A stretch of 64,000 nucleotides of DNA from Delphinapterus leucas. Its lineage: Eukaryota; Chordata; Mammalia; Artiodactyla; Monodontidae. The stretch covers positions 81,996,380 to 82,060,379 of the forward strand of contig NW_022098069.1 in NCBI RefSeq assembly GCF_002288925.2, in the 5' to 3' direction. Below, in pieces: positions 24,290 through 35,160 of this stretch; positions within the stretch are counted from its first letter, which is position 1, and every line of letters begins with the position of its first letter. The position numbers were made by a program, and so were the translations under genes. A model generated the notes under the pieces. The model was not told where the DNA came from and ran no database searches. It saw only the letters and a program-made list of their open reading frames with translations.

Positions 24290-25115
24290 ATGAACTACTT
24301 CTAAGTGTACAGTTCAGTGGCATGAAGTATATTCACACTGTTGCACAACAATCCCCACCATCCATCTCTAAAACTGTCTATCTTGTGAACTTAAAACTCT
24401 GTACCCATTAAACAGTAACTCCCTATTCTTCTCTCCCCCCAGTCCCTGGCAAACACTATTCCACTTTCTGCCTCTAAAAAGACAACCCACAGAATGGGAA
24501 AGTATTTATAAATCATATATCTGATAAGGGATTAATATCCACAATATATGGAGAACTACTAAAACTCACCAACAAAAACACAATCTGATTTTTTAAAAAT
24601 GGCAAAAGCCTTGAATAGACACTTCTCCAAAGAAGATATACAAATGGCCAATAAGCACATGAAAAGACGCTCAACATCACTAATCATTAACAAAATGCAA
24701 ATCAAAACCACAATGACATACCACATCATAACCCACTAGGAGAAACACGCACACACACACACGCACACAGAAAATAACAATACAGGTGAAGATGTGGAGA
24801 AATTGGAACTCTAGTGCACTATTGGTAGGAATGTAAAATGGCTCAAAACTGTGGAAAACAATATGGTAGTTCCTAAAAAAAAAAAAAGCAACGATCATAC
24901 GCTCTACCAATTCTACTTCTAAATATGTACGCAAAATAATTGAAAGAATTGAAAAAAGGGACTCAGAGAGATATTTTGGACATCCGTGTTTAGCACTGTT
25001 CACAAAGCTAAAACATAGCAGCAACCCATGTCCATCGACAGATGAATGGATAAACAGAATGTAGTACATACACACACTGGAATATCGCTCAGCCTTAACT
25101 AGGAAGTAAATAGTG
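24290..25115 (-). mobile_element. L1M with twin-priming-like 5' inversion (antisense insertion)
   Basis: 24290-24474 is the reverse complement of an L1M 3' UTR ('aagtgtacagttcagtggca', 'gttgcacaacaatccccacc', 'ccattaaacagtaactccc', 'ccactttctgcctc'). At ~24475 it switches abruptly to sense L1M ORF2 C-terminal sequence ('gacacttctccaaagaagat', 'gaaaagacgctcaacatcac', 'catcgacagatgaatggata') and ends near 'cagccttaactaggaagtaa'. This is the head-to-head arrangement made by twin priming, with ~130 bp of consensus missing between the two parts. It is an old, diverged copy. Confidence 0.75.
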
Positions 25116-25652
25116 TCTTTGTCCCTTTAAAATTTTTTTTTTTAAAACTCTCCTTATTTTGACCCAATTCAGATGTGGTATCTATTTCTTACTGTCACTC
25201 AAACCAAATATATCTATACAAACTATGTAAGGGAGTTTTCAAGAAAACCACTCAACGAGATTAGATATCAACCAAAAGGGAAAACAGCCTTTCAAATACC
25301 TTTAGACTTCTGCTCATTCAGAGGACTTGCTGATCTTCCCTCTATGCTGTGGGGTCTCCTGCCAGAGGCAGGAGCTGAGGGGACCCAGGAGAGGCGAAAC
25401 AGGAACACAGTCTCCCAGGTCAGGGACTTGAGCACTGGGAAGTCACCTGCAGAGCCTCCTAAGAGTATGCATGTGCCCCATGAGGTGGCCCCCGTTGGAG
25501 CTCCTGCCACTAGGGCAGCAAAGCAGAACCTTGAGAATCAGTCAAGAGGAAATGGCTTAGTATCATGTGCTCAGTTACACAAAAGACACTTTTCTTTTTC
25601 TTTTCCCTTTTTCCAAGCTCCAATGCCCTGGAGGATCCAAAGGATGTACGAG
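25116..25652. other. Unassigned interval with an unexplained 160-codon frame
   Basis: A frame at 25173-25655 (+) has no domain I recognise, no splice context and low-complexity ends; it runs into the DNA transposon at 25653. It is GC-richer than its surroundings. I do not call it a gene. Confidence 0.4.
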
Positions 25653-26083
25653 TAGGGTTACCAGATAAAATACAGGATGCCCAGAGAAATGTGAATTTCG
25701 GATCAACAGCAGCAACAAAAAACATTAGTGTAAGTATGCACCACGGAATATTTGGAATATACTATACTAAAAATAATTTGTTGGGGGGACTTCCCTGGCG
25801 GTCCAGTGGTTAAGACTCTGCGCTTCCAATGCAGGGGGTGTGGTCTTGACCCCTGGTCAGGGAGCCAAGATCCCGCGGCTAAAAAAACCCAAAAACATAA
25901 AACAGAAGCAGCATTGTAACATTCAATAAAGACTTTAAAAATGGTCCACATCAAAAAAAAAAAAAAACTTAAATATTTTTTACAAAACAAAAATAGTTTA
26001 TCTGAAATTCCAATTTAACTCGGACTTTGCTTTTTGTTGTTGTTTTTGTTCTTTATTTTTTGTTTTCTAAATATGACAACCTA
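25653..26083. mobile_element. Palindromic non-autonomous DNA transposon, split by a SINE
   Basis: The left arm starts 'tagggttaccagataaaata' and the right arm ends 'tctaaatatgacaaccta', imperfect inverted repeats. Inner arms ('caggatgcccagagaaatgt', 'tttcggat' versus 'tatctgaaattccaattt', 'aactcggac') are also complementary, so the unsplit element is largely a palindrome. A CHR SINE (25785-25967) sits near its apex. The family name is uncertain. Confidence 0.7.
25785..25967 (+). mobile_element. CHR-type SINE, with 'ataaagactttaaaaatgg' tail form
   Basis: Starts 'gggacttccctggcggtcca', B-box-like 'cttgacccctggtcagggag', then the 3' module 'caataaagactttaaaaatg' with 'gtccacatc' and an A-tail. 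The same form occurs at 34242. Inserted in the palindromic DNA transposon; no clear target-site duplication. Confidence 0.9.
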
Positions 26084-26534
26084 ACATAAGAGGAAGGAGA
26101 CAGTGTCTCAGGGTGAGAACTTTCCCCACCCGGACCGCCACACACACAGTTTAAGGCTGATCATTAAAGGGGAGGAGAAGAGAGAGTTTTAGATCAGAAA
26201 TGAGATTGAATTCTAAAGTATTCTACACCAGACTGGACTGTTTTCCATAGAAAAGGAACAGGAAAGTTCTAGAGTCCGTCATAAGTCCCCTTAAAGGGTG
26301 ACGAGGAGACAAAGGAAGACAAGTTCACGTTCTTGTGCCCCACCAATTTCAGATTTGTTCAATAAGACTACAATAAGAAAAGTAAATGTCCAGAATTTGA
26401 TAAAATGTCCAAATGCAACCCTGTATTGTCATTAATTCTAATGTGGAGCCTATCTAGCCATACACAGATAACTACCATCCCTAGAAATAGATGTAATGAG
26501 TTTTTGGAATAGTGGCCATGCCTTTCTTTGAGGA
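26084..26534. other. Unassigned interval
   Basis: No gene or repeat was recognised. Confidence 0.4.
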
Positions 26535-26551
26535 CAGATCCAAGAATTTTT

Positions 26552-26765
26552 TTTTTTTTTTTTTTTTTTTTTTTCAGTATGCGGGCGTCTCACTGTTGTG
26601 GCCTCTCCCGCTGCGGAGCACAGGCTCCAGACGCGCAGGCTCAGCGGCCATGGCTCACGGGCCCAGCCGCTCCGCAGCATGTGGGATCTTCCCGGACCGG
26701 GGCACGAACCCGTGTCCCCCGCATCGGCAGACGGACTCTCAACCACTGCGCCACCAGGGAAGCCC
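26552..26765 (-). mobile_element. CHR-type SINE, GC-rich form (antisense)
   Basis: A T-run of ~27, then 'cagtatgcgggcgtctcact', 'ggctcacgggcccagccgct', reversed B-box and 'ccaccagggaagcccc'. Target-site duplication 'cagatccaagaattttt' at 26535-26551 and 26766-26782 (T-ends ambiguous). The 174-codon frame at 26450-26974 and the frames overlapping it belong to this SINE and are not genes. Confidence 0.95.
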
Positions 26766-26782
26766 CAGATCCAAGAATTTTT

Positions 26783-28539
26783 GATGAGGATTCTCAGAGA
26801 CCAGTTCAGGCTTGAGAAATACCAGAAAACTGGGATGGGGATGAAAATGAGGACTTTCCAGCCTCTTAGGTAAAGCCCCTGTGCAGACATAAAGTGCTCG
26901 GCTAGAAGTTCAAGTGGGAACAGCATGAATGCAGCCTTGATAGAGCTTCTTGAGGATGCTGATTCCTCTGCCACCTCTGGGGACCCCTCATGAAAAAGGG
27001 GTGTCTAGAAAATGATACTTAGACACCACCTCAGATACTCAGTTTTTTCAAAAGACTGAATCTCTTCTTTTTTCATTTATTTTTAAATTTAATTCTTATT
27101 TGATACTGAAACTCTTCTTAAAGAAAGAAAAAAAAACACTGAGAATGGCCCACATCTTATGACCTGGCATCCCTCCCCAAAGTGCTTGGGCCCGCCGGCA
27201 GAGAAGCAGGCTCATCTAATAGAATGGACAGAAGAGCATGCTCTCAAGCCTTTTAGGGAAACCAGGAAGGCACAAAACTACAGGGAATTCTGGACGTGTC
27301 CTGGGGGAAGAAACTTTGGAGCCCTAATTAAAAATTCTTGAGATGCAAGCTACTGTTCTCCTGAAGTTAATGAAGCTAATTTGGGAAAAGGAGGAGAGGG
27401 ACGTCAAAGTCAATGAAGACAGAAAAAGGGAAAAGATGAGAAATTGTTAACAGTCATGAAGATCCCTGGCAGGGCTTTAAGTGGAACAGATGATTCCTTG
27501 GAACACTGTTCAGTGTTAACTTTAAAGACCTGAGACTCAGTAAATCAGACAGGCCAACCCTGCTTTCTAGATTGAATGCTCAGGTATGAGATGCAAAAGT
27601 AGTAGATCTTCTTCTCTTGAACGAATGGACTACTCCTCCAAGGTGAAAAATAATATAGAAGGCCCACCTTGTAGGGATAGAGATAAATTAGCCTGCATAA
27701 AACTGTTGGAGAGTCCCTTTCTGAGAAAGCAGCATTTAACATGAGGAGTCAGCCCTGCAAACAGCAAAAGGGAAGAGCAACTCAGACTGAACAGCACATG
27801 GTATGGCTTCAAAGTGAAAAGCAGCTTTGCATGTTTGAGGTACTGAATAGAAATCCATTTGGCTGGAGCACAGTGAGAGAGCAAATGGCACCAAGGGGTT
27901 AGGGAGGCATGTTAGAAGTTGAATAAGAAAGTGAAGAAATAAGTGAATAAATGTGTGATTACTATGAAGGACGTTTGCCTTCCACTTGTCAGTCAGATTT
28001 GTGAAGAAAGGATGCTCTAGGTACAAAACAAGTCGTGGCTGTTTTATACAGGAAAGAAAAGTAAAATGAATCCCTAGAATCTACAGACAGAAAAGAATTT
28101 AAAGTCTTGGGGAAAGACAGCATGAATGTAAAAAGTAGATATTGGTTCCATGGTAGAGAGACACCCTTCTCCCCTTGCTCCAAGAAGGCTGATGAGGTAA
28201 GGATTTCCCACCCCAGAAGCCCCGCATTTGGAAAGCATCAGTGCAAACAAAAGCTCCCTTGTTTCTTTCCAAGAAACTGCAAGAAGATCCTCACTCACAA
28301 CAGGTGTTAACGGATAGACTGTAGGCTCAGGATTTCCTTAACTGGCAAAGAACAGCTCCTGCATGACTGGTTTTTGAGAAGATGGTAGTCATTGCCATTG
28401 ACAATTAGTAAGTGTCATATAGTCAATAGTGAGAAGAATTATCTAGGTAACTATGACCGTAACTGTCAGCTTCTTGAGACTAAGTCGAATTAAGTCATGA
28501 AAATAGATCTTTAAATCATAACATTTTGAAACTGGAAGA
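26783..28539. other. Unassigned interval
   Basis: About 1.75 kb with no recognised exon, RNA gene or repeat. Confidence 0.4.
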
Positions 28540-28680
28540 TAACCTGAATACAAGTCATCAATCTCTCTATGTCTCAAATTAGGAAAGTGAAACAAACATA
28601 AAGCAAGTGATTTACATATAGCTATAACAGGTTCAATGACTGCTAATTTAGACTCAGTAAGAGACTCAGAGACCAAGGTC
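28540..28680 (-). mobile_element. Possible MIR SINE (antisense)
   Basis: Weak order of MIR landmarks: 'tctcaaattaggaaagtgaa', 'aagcaagtgatttacatata', 'gctataacaggttcaatgac'. Diverged. Confidence 0.4.
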
Positions 28681-29146
28681 TATAACAATCCTTTGCTAGC
28701 AAAATGTAATTCAGAAAAAGTGAATACTAGTTTGAATGACCCTTTTATTTCAAGGACAAACATATCTACATTTTTAGTATAAATCGTAACAGATACATTT
28801 TTATACTATAAATTGTGTAAAGAGGGGTAGCAATTCAGGAATAAATACTAAAATGAATAATTCTAGAGTTTGGGATTATGAACATTTGGGGATGTCAGAA
28901 TTTCCAAGCACATTTTTAAAATCCTATATCTCAAAGTATATTGAATATCTTTATAAATACTCAGCTCTTCTATCTCAATTGTTTTTGTTCCACAATCAGG
29001 AACACATTTTTCTCCCTGGAGGGTGAAGTTGTTGAAAATATATACAAACTGCTGATTTAGATAATGCGATCCTAGTAAAAAATGTATCACCTCTCTGAAT
29101 CTGCCTAATCCATTTCAATCTGTAGTTCCTTTTGCAACAAAATGAT
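28681..29146. other. Unassigned AT-rich interval
   Basis: No gene or repeat was recognised. Confidence 0.4.
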
Positions 29147-29624
29147 GTTGTAGAGAGAATGTGGCCCCCTGAGTGTTAGTTTACATGGCAAAGGGGAACC
29201 TACTGTACAGATGGGATTAAGTTGTTAAGCAGTTGACCTTTAAACAGGGAGATTAGCCTGGAATATCCACATGGGCCCAATTAATCACAAGGGTCCTTAA
29301 ATATGAAAGAGGGGGACAGAATCTTCAATGTCAGAATTACACGATGTGAGAAGGACTTGAATGGCCACAGCTGGCTTTAAAGATGGAAGGGGGCTAGGGT
29401 CAAGTAATGTGGCCAAGCTGGAAAAGGCAAGAAAACACATTTTCTTCTAAAGCCTCCAGAGAGGAATGCAGCCCTGCCGTCATCTTGATTTTAGCCCGGT
29501 GAGATCCATTTTGGACTTCTCACCTCCAGAAGTCCAAACAATTGGACTGTAAGATGATAAATTTGTATTGTTTGAAACTACCAAGTATGGTAATTTGTTA
29601 CAGCAGTCACAGAAAACTAATATG
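29147..29624 (+). mobile_element. MLT1-type MaLR LTR (sense)
   Basis: Carries 'ttaatcacaagggtccttaa', 'gctggctttaaagatggaag', 'agctggaaaaggcaagaaaa', 'agcctccagagaggaatgca', 'catcttgattttagcccggt', 'gtaagatgataaatttgtat' and 'ggtaatttgttacagcagtc', all MLT1 landmarks in order. Ends near 'aactaatatgc'. Confidence 0.85.
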
Positions 29625-30529
29625 CACGGCAAAGGAGTACATATAAAATGACTCAGGTTTACGAACAATATTAAATACGCGGAGTTAAGAAAGATAACTG
29701 AATTTGGAAATTAACTTCTCAAAAATTTCATGTCACACTTTCCCAATGAAAAATCAATACATTTAGCTTCTAAAAGAGCATGAAAGAAGCAGTATGGTAG
29801 GCACAGAATATGCAACCTGTTTAATGTTATTTTACACTAACCACGTTCTCTATTCTTCAGAACAATCACTTCTTTTAAACTTCTGCACTGCCTATTATAA
29901 ATTTAAAAATAAAATTAATCTGTACCATTTTAGTTATTTAAGTATTCACATCAGTCACTCAATATTTATTGAGCTTTCTCTGCCCAGCTGTTCTCGCAGA
30001 ATTTATAATCCATATTAAGAGGCTCATTTTTATTTTTTTAACATAAAAAGAGTAGTACAATAAAAGTAGGAATTGTACAAATAAATCATATGGAGTGATT
30101 TGAGAAGATTCTAATAAATATTCATGGGAACGTTATTAAAATGGTGTTTATATTCAAGACTTTAAGGAATAGGATTAAATTAGTCTGACATATTTGCAAA
30201 CTTTCAAAAACCGAAAATACAGTTAACAGTGCTTTTAGGCACATGATACAAATGTAAGTGCTTACTTTTTAGAAAAATAGTTTGATTTATATTTGTTTTA
30301 TATAATAATGTCAATCATTATTAATAAATGATTGACATTTATTACTGCTCACAATCTGAATAGTGTTACTCATAAGAGAAAACCATCATTACTCATTACA
30401 TATTACAAAACCTCTGATTACTTGGGAATTTTTGCCTTCACATATATTGCATTTATTATTGGTATGCTTTATTAGAATTTACTTTGAAACTACAAAAGCA
30501 ACAAATGTTTGTTTAACACACAGAGTAAC
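29625..30529. other. Unassigned AT-rich interval with a hairpin
   Basis: No gene. A tentative short L2-like trace lies at ~29945-29980 ('cactcaatatttattgagct'). A perfect 13-bp inverted repeat lies at 30307-30339. Confidence 0.4.
30307..30339. repeat. Perfect 13-bp inverted repeat (hairpin)
   Basis: Arms 'aatgtcaatcatt' (30307-30319) and 'aatgattgacatt' (30327-30339) around a 7-bp A/T loop. AT-rich and short. Confidence 0.9.
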
Positions 30530-31790
30530 ATAAATATAGTAAAGAAAAACATGACAAATCTTGTCTTTATCACTTTCTCAATCAAGATACCAATATTAAC
30601 AGCCTGACAAATGTTTTTCTTAGATTTTCTCTATGCTAATACAAACTAACAGAAATGTACTTCTAAGTATTAGAATGTGTTGTTTTTACAAAAGTGTGAT
30701 CTTTTGTTATGCAAAGTAGTCTTTTTCTTGCATTCATTTTCCTCTCAGTAATATTCCATGGATGTCAATATTTTCACTGGCCACATAATATTCTATAGTT
30801 TGGAGAGTAAACTACACCATAATTTCTTCAACATTTCTCTATTAATGAATATTTTAGATTGCTTCCACAGAACACAGTGATGATTCACACATCTTTTTAT
30901 CTGTATCCTTACATATTTATGGTTTATATCCTTAAGATAGATGCCCCAAGTCATACTGCTATGTTAAATGGAATGTACAAGTAATATTAGTAGATATTAT
31001 CAGGTTACATTCCAAAAGTTGTGGAATGTAACTCACAAGAGGAACGCAGGAAAACATCCATTTTCCTATCATCTAAATAAGTGCATGTTCAGTCTTCTAA
31101 TTTTCAACAATTTGATAGGTGAAAATGGAATATTGCTGACCTTTCACCTGGAAGTCTCTCAGATGAAGCTTCTTTATATACATTTCTTTTCTAGTTGCCT
31201 TTCTGTCTCTGTGGAGGACCTGCTTTTGTCTTTTGTTCAGTTTTTGTACTGAGCAGTCTTACCTTTCATTTCCTTCTGGTAAGAGCTTTTTATATTTAGG
31301 GATATTCACACTTATTCTACCATATGTGTTGCAAATATTTTCTCAGAAATGATTTTTTATATTTTGATGTTTTATAAGCATCTTTTGCTATGTAGAAAAT
31401 TTTAATTTCTATATACTCAAATTTGTCATTTTCTACTTCTGTGGTACCATAATAATTTTTTTTTTTTTTTTTTGCGGTACGTGGGCCCCTCACTGTTGTG
31501 GCCTCTCCCGTTGCGGAGCGCAAGCTCAGCGGCCATGGCTCACGGGCCCAGCCGCTCCGTGGCATATGGGATCTTCCCGGACTGGGGCACGAACCCGTGT
31601 CCCCTGCATCGGCAGGCAGACTCTCAACCACTGTGCCACCAGGGAAGCCCCATAATAATTTTTAATGCAAGGAAAGTACTGATTAAGTACATTGCAATTG
31701 TCCTTCTAGTTTTCCATTTATTTATTCAATACTTAAAATATCCTGAAACTGACTTAAGTACCAAATTGTCTAATATTCTATTTCACTGAA
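30530..31790 (-). mobile_element. L1ME-type LINE-1 3' region (antisense), split by a SINE
   Basis: The + strand follows the reverse complement of L1ME: 'gattttctctatgctaatac', 'tggccacataatattctata', 'tttgataggtgaaaatggaa', 'gttgcaaatattttctcaga', 'gatgttttataagcatcttt' and 'atatactcaaatttgtcatt'. It resumes after a SINE at 31462-31650 ('ttttccatttatttattcaa'). Strongly diverged with no intact frame. Confidence 0.75.
31462..31650 (-). mobile_element. CHR-type SINE, GC-rich form with internal deletion (antisense)
   Basis: T-run, then 'gcggtacgtgggcccctcac', 'ggctcacgggcccagccgct', reversed B-box and 'ccaccagggaagcccc'. Target-site duplication 'cataataattttt' (~31448-31460 and 31651-31663). 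Relative to the copies at 11121 and 26552 it lacks about 16 bp between 'ttgcggagcgcaagct' and 'cagcggccatggctc'. Confidence 0.95.
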
Positions 31791-32424
31791 AATTATTTTC
31801 AAAACACAACAGTTCTGCTTTAAAATTCCTAAATAATTTCTAAAATTGCATGCTTCTGTAGAATTTGAATTTAGAGAATAGATTTTTATTTGATTATTGA
31901 GATTTACTTGAGAGTTGACATTTGCTGAGGCAACAGTGGTGTTACTGACTAAATTGCTCCCTAAAATATTAAGAATACTCTGTTCGTATCAGTATGAAAT
32001 GTTGTGCCTGAAAATAAACAAACAAACGCACCCATGTGTTTGCCTGTAAACAAATGAAGAACTGTAGAGATAGATTACTAGTTTGGGAGACAGCTAAATT
32101 AGCAGGCAGGGATAATACCATCTGCAGCTTGATATGGGAAAAATATTTAGTTTTGGGTAGAATTTTGCCACATTCCCTGTTAGCTGAATCTTCCTAAACC
32201 TGTTTCCCCCTTTTATGGTAGTATGAAGGCGTAAATAACTAAAGTGAACTTTTTTTCTCCCACAAAAATCCAAAAGAAGTCTAAATCTCACAAGAAGACC
32301 CTCTTTATTAGCAAGGAGATAAATTTACAAGCAAGTTGATGGCCACTTCCTCAGGATTATCACGTTAATTCTGGCATGTGGCAAGTGTAGAGACCACCCA
32401 GTTGCCAACTACCCTGACTAAATC

Positions 32425-32530
32425 AAGTGGCTGAGAGAGTTATTTGCAAATCTGAATGGCATTATATGAAAGATGTTTAAAATATCATAATTTCAAAAAT
32501 GACTACACCATTCTATTCCATTCAATTGAA
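32425..32530 (+). repeat. Unclassified direct repeat, copy 1
   Basis: Shares order and sequence with 33185-33300, e.g. 'agagttatttgcaaatctga', 'cattatatgaaagatg', 'tacaccattctattccattc'. Copy 2 carries extra bases in the middle. I cannot assign it to a known family. Confidence 0.6.
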
Positions 32531-32694
32531 AATTACCACTGAGTGACCAGTTTTTCTCTATTTGATAACCACTATTTGTTCCTTAATGGAATACAATTAT
32601 GCAAAGGAATCAATAAGAAAACAGTGGATCATAAAATTATCACTTAATTGTCAAAATGATAATAGCCAATACTTTGTGTGTGTTATGGAACAGG

Positions 32695-32830
32695 AACCAT
32701 TTTGAGTGCTGTTAAATAGGTTAAATAACATGCTTAGGTCACAACATCAATAAGTTGCAGACGTGAGATTTAAATCCAGAAAATATGGAGCTAGAGCCTG
32801 TACTTGTCACTATTATGCCACAGTGCCTTG
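32695..32830 (-). mobile_element. MIR SINE (antisense)
   Basis: The + strand has 'gaaccattttgagtgctgtt', 'taaataacatgcttaggtca', 'gtgagatttaaatccagaaa' and 'gcctgtacttgtcactatta', the reverse complement of MIR in order. Confidence 0.65.
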
Positions 32831-33184
32831 TATAAGCACACAGATAAAAGAAAATTATTCTTTTCCAAAATATGGTCAATGCTTAATAGCTTGTAATATT
32901 AATCTACTAGAGTATTTTTCTTGGAATTAAAACTTCTTTGGGTTAGCTAAGTTTATAATAAAAGGATTCTATTTCATTTAAAGATACTATTGTTACAAAA
33001 ATGTGTTTATATGTTCTGATTTTAGTAAAAGAGATCAGGTAATTTGGCAACCCTCCTGCTAAGAACAACTAGAAAATTTAGGGTAAACATTAAAAAAAAA
33101 TCTGTTTAAAGATCTCAAAGATCTTAAATAAGCAGTCATGAATTTCAAGATCAATATCTGGGGGTGGAGAGAGGAAGAAGCCTT

Positions 33185-33300
33185 CACTGGCTAAGAAAGT
33201 TATTTATAAGTCTGAACACCATTATATGAGAGATTTGGAACTGGCATCATTCTGAAAAGCCATTAGTCATCATTACACCATTGTATTCTATTCAGTAGAG
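33185..33300 (+). repeat. Unclassified direct repeat, copy 2
   Basis: Matches copy 1 at 32425-32530: 'ggctaagaaagttatttata', 'cattatatgagagattt', 'tacaccattgtattctattc'. The two copies lie about 760 bp apart in the same orientation. Confidence 0.6.
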
Positions 33301-33589
33301 TAGAATGTGAAAAGTGAACCTGGCATTTAGACCCTCTTTTCTCCTAGGGGAATCCCCTGATTTCTGAATTAGCATCTATCAGGCCTAGAAGCTGAGCAGA
33401 CCTTTTGACATCCTTGTGAGGCAAAGGGGAAACGTTTTAGAGTCTAAGGTCCTGGTAAATCTCTTATGCTTTAGACTGGAAACCTAGAGGCTACACCTTA
33501 GAGTAACCAGGAAATGCACCAGCTCTCACAGGGGCTGAAGCTTATCTTTAAATGGGGTAAATGTGGTAAAACAGTCTAGGATAGAAAGA

Positions 33590-34800
33590 GTTCTTATCCA
33601 CCTGAGAGAAGCCAAGACTCAAATTATTGCTACAAATTTTCACACTAATATCCAGTACTCAATCACAAATAAATAAGCACAGGAAGAGATGGGTTAATTT
33701 GATCAAAAACAAGATAAGCAACAAAGAACAGAAACTGACCTTCAGAGATGCAGATAAGCAAAAGAGACTTCAAAATAAATATTCCGCTTAAATTCAAGAA
33801 ACTAAAGGATGTAAGTAAGAGTTTTGGCAGAACACCAGAAACTGTTTAAAAGAAAACCAATAACAGTTTTAACTGAAGAGTACAAAAAAGTAAAAGTCAG
33901 TGGGTAGATTTAACAGAAAATTAGACTTGATTGAATAAAGAATTAGCAAACAACAAGATAAGCAAAAAGAAAATAAGCACCCTAAAGCATGGAAAGACAC
34001 CCTAAAGAATGGAATACACAGAAGACAGTATAGAAGACATAAGAGATATGGTAAAAAAGTGAAATGGTCTATTATATGTGTGACTGGAGAGCATAGAAGT
34101 AATGGGACGAAAGGAATATTTGAAGAGATAATAGCTGAAAATTGCTACAGTCATATATTTCCAATTCTGTACTCTACAGTCTACAAATGCTACAATCATA
34201 CATTGAGATACTATAAAGAAAGAACAATGAATGAATTCCAGGGACTTCCCTGGCGGCCCAGTGGTTAAGACTCCCCCTTCCAATGCAGGGGGTGTGGTTT
34301 TGATCCCTGGTGGGGGAGCTAAGATCCCACATGCTTCGCAGCCAAAAACAACCAAAGCCTAAAAGAGAAGCAATACTGTAACGAATGCAATAAAGACTTT
34401 AAAAAAAAAGGTCCACATCAAAAAAAAAATCTTAAAAAAAAATTTAAAATACAATGAATGAATTCCAGTTGCGCCAGAACAGGTTGGATTAATTTTATAC
34501 CCATAGTATTGAGGCAAGGAAGCCAAACAGAAAAGAGTATGTGCTAATGATTTATATGTGTAAGAGAAAGTTTGAAAACAGACAAAATTTATTAAAATGT
34601 CAGAAGTCAGAATGGCAGCTATCTTTTGTACTGAAGAAGGGAATACTGATTGGAGGGTCACCAGGCAGGCTTCTGAGTGCCGACACTGTTCTATTTCTTG
34701 ATCTTTGTGCTTTACCCAAGCATATTCACGTGGTAATAATTCCCATATATTTTTTTACTTTGTATATTTTTGACACACTTCATATAAAAACTTAAAAATA
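33590..34800 (+). mobile_element. LINE-1/HAL1-like ORF1-region remnant plus L1M-type 3' end, split by a SINE
   Basis: Sense strand shows ORF1-like landmarks: 'gacttcaaaataaatattcc', 'ggaatatttgaagagataat', 'agctgaaaattgctacagtc', and after the SINE 'aacaggttggattaatttta', 'gtcagaagtcagaatggcag'. It ends in an L1M-type 3' end ('ctgttctatttcttgatctt'). The coiled-coil-type ORF1 is fragmented and non-coding. Family assignment is uncertain. Confidence 0.6.
34242..34450 (+). mobile_element. CHR-type SINE, with 'ataaagactttaaaa' tail form
   Basis: Starts 'ggacttccctggcggcccag', ends with 'gcaataaagactttaaaaaa' and 'ggtccacatc' plus A-runs. Perfect 18-bp target-site duplication 'acaatgaatgaattccag' at 34224-34241 and 34451-34468, showing insertion into the LINE remnant. 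Confidence 0.95.
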
Positions 34801-34807
34801 AAGGAAA

Positions 34808-35160
34808 GAGCTTCCCTGGTGGCGCAGTGGTTAAGAATCTGCCTGCCAAGGCAGGGGACACAGGTTCAAGCCCTGTTTCGGGAAGGTCCCACATGCCGCA
34901 GAGCAACTGAACCTGTGCACCACAACTATTGAGCCTGTGCTCTAGAGCCCACGAGCCACAACTACTGAGCCCGTGTGCCACAGCTACTGAAGCCCATGAG
35001 CCTAGAGCCTATGCTCCGCAACAAGAGAAGCCACCACAATGAGAAGCCCGCGTACTGCAACAAAGAGTAGCCCCTGCTCACCAAAACTAGAGAAAGCCCG
35101 TGCACAGCAACGAAGACCCAACACAGCCAAAAAATAAATAAATAAATTTATTTAAAAAAT
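34808..35160 (+). mobile_element. CHR-type SINE, long form
   Basis: Starts 'agcttccctggtggcgcagt', B-box-like 'aggttcaagccctgtttcgg', then repeated 'ccacaactactgagcc' units, 'ccgcaacaagagaagccacc', 'ccaaaactagagaaagcccg' and an AT-rich tail of AAATA units. No clear target-site duplication because both flanks are A-rich. Confidence 0.93.

Larger units (their letters stand above)
31791..33589. other. Unassigned interval with a diverged direct repeat and a MIR
   Basis: No gene. It holds a MIR at ~32695-32830 and two similar ~120-bp blocks at ~32425-32530 and ~33185-33300, reported separately. Confidence 0.4.

Noticed and set aside
25173..25655. 160-codon frame as a possible gene
   Set aside because: No domain or homology I recognise; ends in a DNA transposon. 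Listed as a finding for checking, not as a gene.
26450..26974. 174-codon minus-strand frame, the longest in the window
   Set aside because: Contains the SINE's A-tail as a run of lysines and the SINE body. The flanks show no protein family and no splice context.
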